Source: Candidatus Aenigmatarchaeota archaeon (lineage in GTDB: Archaea; Aenigmatarchaeota; Aenigmatarchaeia; QMZP01; JAFGSV01). From it: a DNA stretch of 54,282 bases. The stretch covers positions 1 through 54,282 of the forward strand of contig JAFGSV010000015.1 in assembly GCA_016934325.1 (NCBI GenBank). Direction: 5' to 3'. The notes beneath the pieces were generated by a model. That model did not search any database and was not told the DNA's origin. It saw only the letters and a program-made list of their open reading frames with translations. The position numbers and the translations under genes are program-made. Each line of letters opens with the position of its first letter. Position 1 is the stretch's first letter. Shown in pieces: positions 8,061 to 16,330 of the stretch.

Positions 8061-8528
8061 CTACCAGACCCTTACCTCTATGATGGCTACCTTGTCCGTG
8101 GGAGGGGGGATGAAGCCGAATCTCGTCACCGTCGCCGTCGTAATGTTCGAAGGTGGCTCGCGCCCGCACCTCACGAACACCTGGCCGTCCGTGGCGTTGA
8201 CGATGACGCGCATGTGATGGAGGCTCGGGTAGGGAAGGTCCTCTATCATGCTGAAGTTCATGAGCAGGTTGATGTAATCGCTGCTGCAGGTGGTATTGAA
8301 ATAGCCCATCTTGGCTTCGTTCAGCACCGGCCATTCATCGACTATCCCCGTCTTGGGGTCGTTGAGCAGGATCTCGCTTATCTGCATCGCCCTGCCCTCT
8401 TGGAAGTTGGACAGGTAGTTCGTGTGGTACAGGTTCATGTAAGAGGCGAGGTTGTTTATCGAGAACAGTATTATGCCGAAGAGTATGAAAGCCGCGATCA
8501 CGAACTCGAACACAAGCTGGCCTTTCAT
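8061..8528 (-). CDS. class III signal-peptide pilin-like protein
   Basis: Pilin-like protein of 155 aa. The N-terminus MKGQLVFEFVIAAFILFG has the archaeal class III layout: a basic residue, Gly-Gln at the predicted peptidase site, Glu at position 5 of the mature chain, then a hydrophobic helix that serves as membrane anchor and assembly helix. The rest is a small exported domain with two Cys (TTCSSDY and VRCGRE). It follows the second TadC-like gene and ends the ATPase operon, so it may be the substrate or a core minor pilin. The ATG at 8528 has GGTGGTGA just upstream; a GTG overlapping the preceding stop is an alternative start. Confidence 0.75.
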   Translation of the reverse strand: MKGQLVFEFVIAAFILFGIILFSINNLASYMNLYHTNYLSNFQEGRAMQISEILLNDPKTGIVDEWPVLNEAKMGYFNTTCSSDYINLLMNFSMIEDLPYPSLHHMRVIVNATDGQVFVRCGREPPSNITTATVTRFGFIPPPTDKVAIIEVRVW

Positions 8529-8557
8529 GGTCACCACCCAATACCGAGCCCGGCCAT

Positions 8558-9502
8558 TCACGTAGGGAACATACCGAGCTTTGCCAAAAATATGAAGACG
8601 AAGACCGCGCTCGATGACATTATTATGGAATGCTTGGTGCCGGCGACGACGGAGTTCTCACCCAGCTGCCCGGCTATCAGCCCGGAGAATATGCCCTGTA
8701 TGACGAGAACGTAGAAGAACAGCGCCACGTAATAGCATGCCATGGAATCCGATTCGACGTCCAGCATGGAGCAGGTCAGCCCGAAGAGCCCGCACGGGAA
8801 AGGTATCTGCAGGGTGCTGCACGGGTTCGAGAAGGATGTGAATCCCATGCCGCCCAGATCCGATGTGCCGGCGGTCATCGTGGCGGAGCCCATCATGGGA
8901 ACCAGGATGTATATTATCATTATGATGATGCCGAAGAAGAGGAAGAATATGCCGTACGTTATCATAACATGCTGGTTGGTGACGCTCCTCCTCTGCTCCT
9001 CCGCCTCCCTCAGCATGTTCATGTTCTTCGCGGCAGAGTCGAGCGTGGCTACGACGTTGCCGCCCGATTTGTATGACTCCTTGATTATGTTTATGACCTC
9101 CTTGATGGAAGGAGAGTCCTTGACCTTCTTCTCGAATATCTCAAGCACCCTCATGAAGGGAACCCCCCAGGACAGCTTGTTCGACATGGTCCTTATGAGC
9201 CCGGAAAGCTTCCCGTAGTTGGTCCTCGACGCCAGGTCGATGGCGGATTCGAGGGTCATGCCGGACCTCTTGGAATCGGCGAGGTCCCTGATGAAGTTGG
9301 GGAACTGCCGCTCGATGCTCTTCAGCCACGCATACTGCGAGTACCTGTATAGGAAATAGGGGATGACCGCTATGAACAAGGATATTATGAGGGAGTTGCC
9401 CACCACTCCCGGGTCCGCAACGAATAGCATGGACACTGCCACGACCAAGGCCCCTATACCTATCGGCAATATCAGCGTCTTCTCCCTTACACCCAGTTTC
9501 AT
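8558..9502 (-). CDS. TadC/GspF-type pilus membrane platform protein (second copy)
   Basis: Polytopic inner platform protein of archaeal type IV pili. A T2SSF domain lies at about residues 57-165 (RQFPNFIRDLADSKRSGMTL, GVPFMRVLEIFEKKVKDSP, YKSGGNVVATLDSAAK). It is flanked by two N-terminal TM helices and about three C-terminal ones, 314 aa in all. The platform connects ATPase motion to pilin insertion. Five Cys occur in the predicted outer loop between the TM segments. The ATG at 9502 is chosen because GAGGGG sits 9 nt before it; a TTG at 9511 is possible. It lies 13 nt after the first TadC-like gene, so the two probably form the usual archaeal two-part platform. Confidence 0.88.
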   Translation of the reverse strand: MKLGVREKTLILPIGIGALVVAVSMLFVADPGVVGNSLIISLFIAVIPYFLYRYSQYAWLKSIERQFPNFIRDLADSKRSGMTLESAIDLASRTNYGKLSGLIRTMSNKLSWGVPFMRVLEIFEKKVKDSPSIKEVINIIKESYKSGGNVVATLDSAAKNMNMLREAEEQRRSVTNQHVMITYGIFFLFFGIIIMIIYILVPMMGSATMTAGTSDLGGMGFTSFSNPCSTLQIPFPCGLFGLTCSMLDVESDSMACYYVALFFYVLVIQGIFSGLIAGQLGENSVVAGTKHSIIMSSSAVFVFIFLAKLGMFPT

Positions 9503-9515
9503 TTCCAACAACCCC

Positions 9516-10364
9516 TCACTTCAAAGGCGAGAGCCCCTTAAGCAGTACAATGAATCCCATGGACGTGATGGGGACGAAAAAGAAGACCAGGAAGGTCTGC
9601 ACGAGCAGTATGTCCCCGCCCACCAGGGGCGACATGACCGATGAAAGGACTATGAAGAACAGCGTTCCCACGATGATCAGGGTTATGTAGATTTCCGTGT
9701 AGAAGTTTATCTGGTTCGAATAGGAATCCAGCATCCTCTTGTACTGCTGCATGCTGACGCTGGTCTTCTCGGTCAGGTAGTTGTAGACGTCGCCCCCTGT
9801 CGTTATCACCGATATCATCCCCCACAGCAGTTCCGACCAGGTCAGGGAAGGCGTCCTGTTCGCGACCTTGGCGAGCGCGGAAGATATGTCGGTTCCGAAC
9901 ATCTTGACGTCCCTGTATATCCTGTTCGAATCCTCCCCTATCACGCCCTTCCTGACGGTGAGCATCTTGAATATCTCCATGGGATGGGTCCCCGAGCTGG
10001 CAGCCGCTGTCATGGACGCTATGGCGAACGGTAGGTCCTGGTCGATCCTCGTCTGCAGGCTCTTGGCTTTCATGCTCGGGTAATAGTAGAACATGACGAA
10101 TGACCCGCCCGAGAGCAGGAAAGAGACGATTATTCCGAGCGTGTAGGAGAATATGGCCCTGGCCGTGAACAATGAGAAGATGAGGGATATCGCGGGCAAT
10201 GAGATGATGAAAGCGAGCAGGGACGAAAGGAGCGTTATGGACAGGTATTCCTTCAGGCTCAGCTTTATGCTGGCGCTCTTCAGCTTCACCTCCAGCGGGT
10301 CGAAGTAGTCGAGATACGGTTCGATTATGCCACCGAACAGCCTGACGGACATCTCGATAAACAT
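9516..10364 (-). CDS. TadC/GspF-type pilus membrane platform protein (first copy)
   Basis: Partner platform protein of 282 aa. TM helices occupy about 43-115, a T2SSF cytoplasmic domain about 120-215 (LPFAIASMTAAASSGTHPME, FGTDISSALAKVANRTP, VITTGGDVYNYLTEK), and TM helices the C-terminus. The ATG at 10364 follows the ATPase stop by one base and has GGAGG seven nt upstream, within the end of the ATPase gene. That gives tight operon coupling. Archaeal adhesion-pilus operons commonly carry either one fused or two separate TadC-like proteins, as here. Confidence 0.87.
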   Translation of the reverse strand: MFIEMSVRLFGGIIEPYLDYFDPLEVKLKSASIKLSLKEYLSITLLSSLLAFIISLPAISLIFSLFTARAIFSYTLGIIVSFLLSGGSFVMFYYYPSMKAKSLQTRIDQDLPFAIASMTAAASSGTHPMEIFKMLTVRKGVIGEDSNRIYRDVKMFGTDISSALAKVANRTPSLTWSELLWGMISVITTGGDVYNYLTEKTSVSMQQYKRMLDSYSNQINFYTEIYITLIIVGTLFFIVLSSVMSPLVGGDILLVQTFLVFFFVPITSMGFIVLLKGLSPLK

Positions 10365-10365
10365 G

Positions 10366-12228
10366 CTATTCCTCCATGGGCTCTTCAACCAGGTTCGTGA
10401 CCCTCTCGGGGTTGGTGTAGTAATCGCTGATGACCCTGCTGAACTCCTGATAATCGTACACCCTCGTGTCCTTCAGCCATTCGAGAATCCTCTTCCTCCT
10501 GAGCAGCTCCATCTGGACGCTCTCATGGTTCATGCCGCCCATCCTGGCGATGTCCTCCAGGACCTTCGAATCATCCTTCGGGACGAAGTCGTCCTTTATG
10601 GGGACCCATTCAAAGACCTTGACCGCATAAGGCCTGTCATCCTTTATTCCCACTACCTCCCTTATCTCAACCGCCCTTCTCCTCTCCCTGCCCCTAACCC
10701 TGACCCTCGCAAGGAAAATGATTATGTCGACGTTCTCGATCAGCGCCGGGGGCAAGGAGATCGGCGGCGTCACCAGCCTGTCGACCAGCTGGGGGAACGA
10801 CGCCGCGTGGATCGTCGATATCGAGGGGTGGCCCGTGGCTATCTGCTGGAACATCACGAAGGCCTCCTTGCCCCTGACCTCCCCCACGACGAGATAATCG
10901 GGCCTCTGCCTCAGGCTGGATTTCAGCAGATCGAACAGTGTCACCTCCCCTATCTTGCCCTTGACTGAAAGGGGAGACCTCGCCACCTCGGGGACCCAGT
11001 GAGTGTGGGGCAGCCTGAGCTCTGGGGTGTCCTCGATGGAAAGTATCTTCAGGTCGGGCTTTATGAACAGCGAAAGCGCGTTCAGCAGCGACGTCTTGCC
11101 GGTGGCCGTCCCTCCCGATATGAGTATGGACTTGCCGTGCTCGATCGCCAGCCACATGTAGGCCAGCTGCAGGCTGTTCAGCGTGCCGTAGTCCTGCATG
11201 TGCGTCGGCGTGAGAGGGTAGAAGGTGAACTTCCTGATGGTGAAGTTGGACCCCCTCCTGGCTATGTCCGTGCCCATGGTGCACTGGACCCTGCTCCCGT
11301 CCGGCAAAGCCGCGTCGAGCAGCGGCTCGGCGATGGAGATGGACTTGCCGCTCTTCTGGGCGAGCTTCAGGACATACTCGTCGAGGTCGGTCTTGCTCTC
11401 GAACCAGACGTTCGTCCTCATGGACCCGAATTTGGGATTCCTGTGGTAGATGTAGATGGGGATCTTCTCGCCGTCGCACGATATGTCCTCGATCTCGGGG
11501 TCGTGCATGAGCGGCGTTATCAGGCCCAGCCCTATGATGTCCTTCTCTATGTGGTACTGTATTATGGAAATCTTCGATGGGTCAACAGAAGGCATCTCCG
11601 ATATGGATTTCTGGATCTCCTTCCTCAGCAGCTCCTTGGCCTTGATGGCCCCGAGCTTGGAGAAGTTCACGTCAAGCCTCTCCTCTATCTCCCTCTTTAT
11701 CTTCTCCGTAGCCTCCTTGTCCTGGGCGGAAAGCCTGGGCTCGACGACGTTGTAGACGAGGCTTCCCACGCTCTCGTCCCAAGCTATATGCGCATAGGCG
11801 TAGACGAACTCGCCCTTCTTCGGATTCTGTGGGACCAGGGGATACTTGATGTTGACGTCGCGCAGCTCCCTCGTTTCCATGGGCAATCCGAAGCTGATTC
11901 CCTTCAGGTGGGTCATGCCGTGGGGCAGTGCGATCCCCTTGTAATCGAACTCCTTGACCTCGCCCTTCTTCGCCGCGTCCGCGGCAGCCTGGTCCCCGGT
12001 GATGACGCCGCCCTTGCCCTGCAGCTGGATGCTGAGGGCCTGCGAGAGCGGGAAGGGCAGGCCCATGAGCTGGTCGATTCCAATCTGCCTCGCCTTCTCG
12101 GTATCTGCCTTCATCTGCTTCTCGCGCATGGCGATGATGCCCTTCATGAACGTCTTGGCTATGCGCCTGGCGTTGAGAGAAGAAAGGCTGACATTCTTTT
12201 TCTTTATCTTGGGCAGATTCAAGCGCAT
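10366..12228 (-). CDS. type II/IV secretion-pilus assembly ATPase (TadA/GspE family)
   Basis: Hexameric cytoplasmic motor that powers pilin assembly. It has 620 aa, with an N-terminal region of about 220 aa. The catalytic half has Walker A GGTATGKT at 372-379, the Asp box ED at 399-400, Walker B around DYLVVGEVRGKEA at 444-456 and the His box GHPSISTIHA at 466-475. A basic C-terminal tail follows. It is first in an operon with both TadC-like proteins and a pilin. No FlaH-type ATPase or other archaellum gene is present, so an adhesion pilus or secretion system is more likely than an archaellum. GAGGT lies about 6 nt before the ATG. Confidence 0.95.
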   Translation of the reverse strand: MRLNLPKIKKKNVSLSSLNARRIAKTFMKGIIAMREKQMKADTEKARQIGIDQLMGLPFPLSQALSIQLQGKGGVITGDQAAADAAKKGEVKEFDYKGIALPHGMTHLKGISFGLPMETRELRDVNIKYPLVPQNPKKGEFVYAYAHIAWDESVGSLVYNVVEPRLSAQDKEATEKIKREIEERLDVNFSKLGAIKAKELLRKEIQKSISEMPSVDPSKISIIQYHIEKDIIGLGLITPLMHDPEIEDISCDGEKIPIYIYHRNPKFGSMRTNVWFESKTDLDEYVLKLAQKSGKSISIAEPLLDAALPDGSRVQCTMGTDIARRGSNFTIRKFTFYPLTPTHMQDYGTLNSLQLAYMWLAIEHGKSILISGGTATGKTSLLNALSLFIKPDLKILSIEDTPELRLPHTHWVPEVARSPLSVKGKIGEVTLFDLLKSSLRQRPDYLVVGEVRGKEAFVMFQQIATGHPSISTIHAASFPQLVDRLVTPPISLPPALIENVDIIIFLARVRVRGRERRRAVEIREVVGIKDDRPYAVKVFEWVPIKDDFVPKDDSKVLEDIARMGGMNHESVQMELLRRKRILEWLKDTRVYDYQEFSRVISDYYTNPERVTNLVEEPMEE

Positions 12229-12285
12229 AAAAACCTCGCCGTAAGATCTGGCACCCGGCCGGCACCTGACGGCCAGCTGCCGGCA

Positions 12286-12702
12286 TCACTCTAATATTAT
12301 ATTATTGCCTCTCTTATAAATTATAATTTCACCTTTAGCGCTTGTCGAATTTCCACTGAAGCTGAACCTTTCGCCCAGCCGGAAAAGATCCGACGTCGCC
12401 GCGATCTTTGAGACGGCTAGGGAAACATTGAGCCCTGTGCCGATGAAGCGGATGTCATAGTACTCCCCGCTTATCCTCTTTGGAATACTCAGTGACGCAC
12501 TGACGTCCATCCCCTCGTGCTTCACGAGCTGGATCACCTGGGCGGTGATCATGTCCCTGACCGCCTTGATCTGGTCATTTAGCGCGACGAAGCTGTAATG
12601 GTTCTCATAGATCTGGAAGAGCGCGAAGCATATTATGAAAATCGCGACGGATATCATGAAGAGGAGCACCTGCTCGAAGATTATCGATTGCGCCTTTCCC
12701 AT
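12286..12702 (-). CDS. pilin-like protein with class III N-terminus
   Basis: Small exported protein of 138 aa. The N-terminus MGKAQSIIFEQVLLFMISVAI has a class III-like site (K-A-Q, Glu six residues after the Gln) and one hydrophobic helix. The mature part is beta-rich and has no Cys. It lies just upstream of the ATPase gene on the same strand (57 nt) and downstream of two other pilin-like genes, so it is probably a minor pilin of this system. An AT-rich promoter-like stretch lies at about 12715-12736. Confidence 0.7.
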   Translation of the reverse strand: MGKAQSIIFEQVLLFMISVAIFIICFALFQIYENHYSFVALNDQIKAVRDMITAQVIQLVKHEGMDVSASLSIPKRISGEYYDIRFIGTGLNVSLAVSKIAATSDLFRLGERFSFSGNSTSAKGEIIIYKRGNNIILE

Positions 12703-12808
12703 GAGGAATGTATTAATTTATTGAGTTATATGCTTTATTTTCTCAAGATGAAGAAACAGTGCAGCCGGGCTGCATCTCGAAGGGAGGCCGGGCAGCGCAG
12801 TCGGACCA

Positions 12809-13414
12809 TCATGCTATCTTCACGTCTATGTTGGTGATTGTAGTCTCCGCGTCATCGATGGTAGCGGTCTCCGTCCCCGCATAGGACACGCTGACCTTGT
12901 TGTTCCCCGTCTTGCCCGCGGACCTCAGGACGATCTTGTACCCCTTGACCGGGATCGTCTCCGTGTTCAGCTGGCGGTATTTCAGCCTGAGCGTCATCAT
13001 GTACTGCGACTCGTAGACGATGCTCTCGAGGGTTATGATCCTGGGGGACTCGCCGTACGTGCCGACTACCTCGATATGCTCTGTCTCGATGGGCACGGGC
13101 ATCCTCTTGTCGCCAAGCTTGAGCATGGGCTGGCTGGTGATGAAACTGTAGATGATCTCGTTCCCGCTCGCGTTCACCAGCAGCGAAGACCCGGGGATTG
13201 CCGGAATGTTCAGGGATTTCTCCCCCTTGTTCCTTGCGACGTCCACTATCTCGTCGTTGAGCTGCAGGATGAACGATTCCGCGGAAGCTATGTCGGTTAT
13301 GGCAGTCCTCTTCTCTATCAGCGGCCTGCCCCAGAAATAGGCGGCGCCGGCCAGGGAGATCACGATGCCCGATATCAGGACGAGGGAAATCGCCTGGACC
13401 TGCGCCTTGCGCAT
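12809..13414 (-). CDS. pilin-like protein with class III-type N-terminus
   Basis: Exported protein of 201 aa with N-terminus MRKAQVQAISLVLISGIVIS: a basic pair, Ala-Gln, then a single hydrophobic helix. It lacks the usual Glu at +5, so it is an atypical pilin. The mature domain is beta-rich with no Cys. The reading frame stays open far upstream, but that extension overlaps the next gene. The ATG at 13414 has GGAAGGT five bases before it, which decides the start. It belongs to the cluster of three minor pilin-like genes preceding the ATPase operon. Confidence 0.72.
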   Translation of the reverse strand: MRKAQVQAISLVLISGIVISLAGAAYFWGRPLIEKRTAITDIASAESFILQLNDEIVDVARNKGEKSLNIPAIPGSSLLVNASGNEIIYSFITSQPMLKLGDKRMPVPIETEHIEVVGTYGESPRIITLESIVYESQYMMTLRLKYRQLNTETIPVKGYKIVLRSAGKTGNNKVSVSYAGTETATIDDAETTITNIDVKIA

Positions 13415-13479
13415 AAAACCTTCCATAATCAATAATTTCACCGACCGGATATAAAAAACCACGGTTGGCATTGGGCGGC

Positions 13480-13875
13480 TCAGCACTGAACGGAAGCCGT
13501 CATGCTCCTTCCGCCCACCAGGAACCTGAAGAGGCAAAGCCCGTTGCAGCTCATGCTGTACTTGACGACTATCCCCGGGTCCACCTTGGTTATCGCGGAG
13601 CCGTTGAGGTCGAGCCAGACGCCGCCAGTGGGGGGGTTCCCGTCGCTTGTGTTGATGACGGTCATCTCCGAGGTGCCTATCATCCTGGTACCCGTGTTGC
13701 GCACGAGGACGACGCCCGTGTTCCCTGCGACGCAGTAGGAATCCATGACCTGGACGTTCTTGCCCACTATGCCCTCCCAGTACGACGACAGGTACGTCCA
13801 CGTAGCGCCCGCGAGCGCGACGGTGATGAGCAGCAGCACGATGATTGCGATTACAGGCGTTATACCCTTTTTCAT
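13480..13875 (-). CDS. archaeal pilin (N-terminal KKGITPVIA type)
   Basis: Protein of 131 aa with the very characteristic archaeal pilin N-terminus MKKGITPVIAIIVLLLITVALAGATW (Gly-Ile-Thr-Pro-Val followed by the assembly helix). This matches the archaeal pilin/flagellin N-terminal domain family cleaved after the Gly. The exported domain has four Cys (VMDSYCV, SCNGLC, and a C-terminal VQC), consistent with two disulfides. GAGGT eight nt upstream supports the start and cotranscription with an upstream gene. It may be a major pilin subunit of the operon at 8-12 kb. Confidence 0.82.
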   Translation of the reverse strand: MKKGITPVIAIIVLLLITVALAGATWTYLSSYWEGIVGKNVQVMDSYCVAGNTGVVLVRNTGTRMIGTSEMTVINTSDGNPPTGGVWLDLNGSAITKVDPGIVVKYSMSCNGLCLFRFLVGGRSMTASVQC

Positions 13876-13926
13876 TCTATAAACCTCTTCGAAGCGATTG
13901 CCACTCCCGGGACAAGCCTCCGAGAC

Positions 13927-14385
13927 TCATCTTCTGTACATCCCCGAGATGCCGAGGTACAGCCTCTTGAGCCTCTTGTCTATAGTCTCGAGCGCCGTGA
14001 GCATGGTCCCGCTGGACTCGAGGGACTTCTTGTTCTGCTCAACAAGCTCTCCGAGCTTGTCCGCCAACGGCTTCATTACCTCAGGCCCAATAGCAGCTCC
14101 GCCGGCCTCTTCCTGGGAGGCCTCTTTTAGAATTTCCATGAAATCGGTCATCGTCCCCAGGAGCTTGTCGATCTTGCCCGGGACCTTTGCCAGCTCGTCC
14201 CTCAGCTCGGCGTTCGCCTTGACGACGTCATCGATTATCCTCTGGTTGCTCTTGATGAGTTCTATGACCTGCTCCATCAGCTTCTGGACCTGCGAAGTGC
14301 TTGAGGTGTCTTCGACCCTCTCCAGCCTCTTCTCTATCCTTCGTATCGGAGAAGTCGGAATTACCTCGTATTCTTCATCGCTCAT
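13927..14385 (-). CDS. coiled-coil protein, 152 aa
   Basis: Soluble, highly charged protein. It begins MSDEEYEVIPTSPIRRIEKRLERVED and continues with heptad-patterned helices (VQKLMEQVIELIKSNQRIIDDVV, then LADKLGELVEQNKKSLESS, ALETIDKRLKRLY). It is likely an elongated dimeric coiled coil without membrane segments. Its position between pilin genes and the thermosome does not settle its role; a cytoplasmic scaffold of the pilus machine is possible but unproven. A TATA box 28 nt upstream of the ATG indicates a leaderless transcript that may continue into the pilin genes. Confidence 0.78.
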   Translation of the reverse strand: MSDEEYEVIPTSPIRRIEKRLERVEDTSSTSQVQKLMEQVIELIKSNQRIIDDVVKANAELRDELAKVPGKIDKLLGTMTDFMEILKEASQEEAGGAAIGPEVMKPLADKLGELVEQNKKSLESSGTMLTALETIDKRLKRLYLGISGMYRR

Positions 14386-14407
14386 GTTATTATAATTGTT
14401 ATCTTTA

Positions 14408-14417
14408 CAATATAAAG
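14408..14417 (-). promoter_or_regulatory. TATA box upstream of the coiled-coil gene and pilin cluster
   Basis: CTTTATATTG on the minus strand, about 28 nt before the ATG at 14385. It is a candidate promoter for 14385 down to the pilin genes. Confidence 0.55.
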
Positions 14418-14483
14418 TTTTTCCCGAATGATAGCGCTTAGCCTATGCGCATTCCCCGGTTTCAGAACAGCATCGGGCGGTCC

Positions 14484-16151
14484 CTAGTAATCCGGCATCC
14501 CGCCTGGCGGCATGCCTCCGCCGGGAGGCATTCCCCCGCCCATCTTGTCTCCCGAGCCGCTTGAGGCTATTAGGTCGTCTATCCTCAGTATCATCTCGGC
14601 GGCCTCGGTCGCGGACTTCACGGCCTGCAGCTTAATCTTGAGAGGCTCAATGACGCCTTCCCTCATCATGTCAACGACCTTTCCCGAGAAGACGTCAAGC
14701 CCGCTGTGGACCTTTCCCTTCTCGTGCTCGGACCTCAGCATGGCCAACTTGTCGATGGGGTCCATCCCCGCATTCTCGGCCAGGCACCTCGGGATGACCT
14801 CAATCGAGTTTGCGAACGCCTGTATTGCCAGCTGCTCCCTGCCGCTGAAGGACTCGGCGTACTTCCTGAGGGCCCTGGCAACCTCGATCTCGGATGAGCC
14901 TCCGCCAGGGACCATCTTGCCGAGCTCCAAGGCCGCTGCGACATCCTTCACCGCGTCCTCTATGGCCCTCTCGATCTCGTCGACCACGTGCTCGGTGCCG
15001 CCCCTTATGAGGATGGTGACGGCCTTCGGTTCCTTGCATCGCTCGACGAAGACCATCTTGTCGGTGCCGACCTTCCTCTCCTCCACGTTCCCGGCGAACC
15101 CGAGATCGTCCTTGCTGATCTCGTTGATGTTGCTGGCGATCTTTGCCCCCGTGGCTCTTGCGAGCTTCTCCATGTCTGACTTCTTCACCCTCCTGGCGGC
15201 CAGTATGCCCCTCTTCGCGAGGAAGTGCTGGGCCAAGTCGTCGATTCCCTTCTGGCAGAGGACAACATTCGCGCCCACCTGTGCGATCTTCTCGACCATG
15301 CCCCTGAGCATCTTCTCCTCCTCGTTCATGAAGGCCTGCATCTTCTCGGGGGAATCGATGCTTATCTTGGCGTCGCCCTCGAGCTCCTTGACCTCTATCG
15401 CGGAGTCTATGAGGGCGATCTTGGCGTTCTTCACGAACCTCGGCATCCCGCTGTGCACGACCTCCTTGTCTATCAGGATGCCCTCTATGAGGACGGTGTC
15501 CGTGATGGATCCGCCGTGCTTCTTCTCGATCTTTATGTTCTCGGTGTCCACGGCAACCTTCCCGCCATCCGGCTCGGAGACCCGCCTGACAGCCTTTACG
15601 GTGAGATCCGAAAGGTATTCGGATGCAATCTCGGCAGACTTCCCAGTCATGGCAGTGTTGGCGATCTGCTTGAGGCTCTTTTCGTCCTCGATCCCGACGT
15701 TGCTTGCGACCCTCTGCAGCGTCTCGAGCGCCTTCTGCTTGGCAAGCTTGTAGCCCCTTGTGACAATTATCGGATGGATGTCCTGCTCCAGCATCTCGCC
15801 CGCCTTCTTGAGCAGCTCTCCCGCAAGCACGACAGCGGTGGTGGTCCCGTCGCCCACGGCCTCGTTCTGGGCCTTCGCGACCTCCACCATCATCTTCGCG
15901 GCCGGATGCTCGATCTGCATCTCTTCGAGGATGGTGACGCCATCGTTCGTTATCGTTATGTCCCCGAGCGAGTCGACGAGCATCTTGTCCATGCCCTTCG
16001 GGCCCAAAGTCGTCTTGACCGTATCCGCCACGGCCTTCGCCGCCGCGATGTTGTTCGTCTGGGCATCCTTGCCCTTTGACCTGAGGGTGCCCTCAGGCAA
16101 TATCAGAATAGGCTGCATGCCTGCCTGTCCAAGTTGACCAAGATTTACCAT
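14484..16151 (-). CDS. thsA: thermosome subunit (group II chaperonin)
   Basis: ATP-dependent protein-folding chamber of archaea, 555 aa, full length. It has the N-terminal ATP site ([24 protein letters not shown]), [14 protein letters not shown] at about 101-114, an apical domain with the helical lid protrusion, and [14 protein letters not shown] in the C-terminal equatorial domain. The C-terminus is a Gly/Met/Pro-rich flexible tail, as in other thermosomes. Only one subunit gene is present in the window, so the ring could be homo-oligomeric or have partners elsewhere. The promoter region contains a strong TATA box and a perfect dyad (see separate entries), which would suit heat-responsive control. 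Confidence 0.98.
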   Translation of the reverse strand: MVNLGQLGQAGMQPILILPEGTLRSKGKDAQTNNIAAAKAVADTVKTTLGPKGMDKMLVDSLGDITITNDGVTILEEMQIEHPAAKMMVEVAKAQNEAVGDGTTTAVVLAGELLKKAGEMLEQDIHPIIVTRGYKLAKQKALETLQRVASNVGIEDEKSLKQIANTAMTGKSAEIASEYLSDLTVKAVRRVSEPDGGKVAVDTENIKIEKKHGGSITDTVLIEGILIDKEVVHSGMPRFVKNAKIALIDSAIEVKELEGDAKISIDSPEKMQAFMNEEEKMLRGMVEKIAQVGANVVLCQKGIDDLAQHFLAKRGILAARRVKKSDMEKLARATGAKIASNINEISKDDLGFAGNVEERKVGTDKMVFVERCKEPKAVTILIRGGTEHVVDEIERAIEDAVKDVAAALELGKMVPGGGSSEIEVARALRKYAESFSGREQLAIQAFANSIEVIPRCLAENAGMDPIDKLAMLRSEHEKGKVHSGLDVFSGKVVDMMREGVIEPLKIKLQAVKSATEAAEMILRIDDLIASSGSGDKMGGGMPPGGGMPPGGMPDY

Positions 16152-16172
16152 ATAACCACCTTCCTATCAAGA

Positions 16173-16187
16173 TTTTATTTTTAAATA
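16173..16187 (-). promoter_or_regulatory. TATA box of the thermosome gene
   Basis: TATTTAAAAATAAAA on the minus strand, centred about 28 nt upstream of the ATG at 16151. GGAAGGTGG also lies just before the ATG, so either a leaderless or a short-leader transcript is possible. Confidence 0.65.
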
Positions 16188-16195
16188 CATATGAC

Positions 16196-16211
16196 ACTCA
16201 TTTTCATGAGT
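16196..16211. promoter_or_regulatory. inverted repeat upstream of the thermosome TATA box (putative operator)
   Basis: ACTCAT-TTTC-ATGAGT, a perfect 6-bp dyad with a 4-nt spacer, placed 8 nt upstream of the TATA box of the thermosome gene. The position suits an activator site or a factor contacting the BRE. The binding protein is unknown. Confidence 0.4.
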
Positions 16212-16330
16212 AAGATTAGTTATGCTCATCGGGTTTAAAAAGTTATGTGTTCGGCGGTAAATCCTTGACGAACCTTATGAACCGCTTCGCGTCATCTTCC
16301 TGGCACGAAACAGGAAACGGCCCAGGGCCC

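Noticed and set aside
7281-8714. 477-codon plus-strand frame across hppA, trkA and the pilin gene
   Set aside because: It spans three clear minus-strand genes and has no recognisable domain, and its composition mirrors the opposite strand.
10999-12294. 431-codon plus-strand frame opposite the pilus ATPase
   Set aside because: Antisense shadow of a gene with all ATPase motifs.
13415-13801. N-terminal extension of the 201-aa pilin-like gene
   Set aside because: It overlaps the 131-aa archaeal pilin in another frame; the ribosome-binding site and pilin N-terminus fix the start at 13414.
8061-14385. Archaellum operon
   Set aside because: No FlaH/ArlH, FlaF/G or archaellin-type gene order; the two-TadC arrangement and class III pilins fit an adhesion pilus or secretion system.
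14512-15753. 413-codon plus-strand frame opposite the thermosome gene
   Set aside because: Ser/Pro-rich shadow with no promoter or ribosome-binding site.
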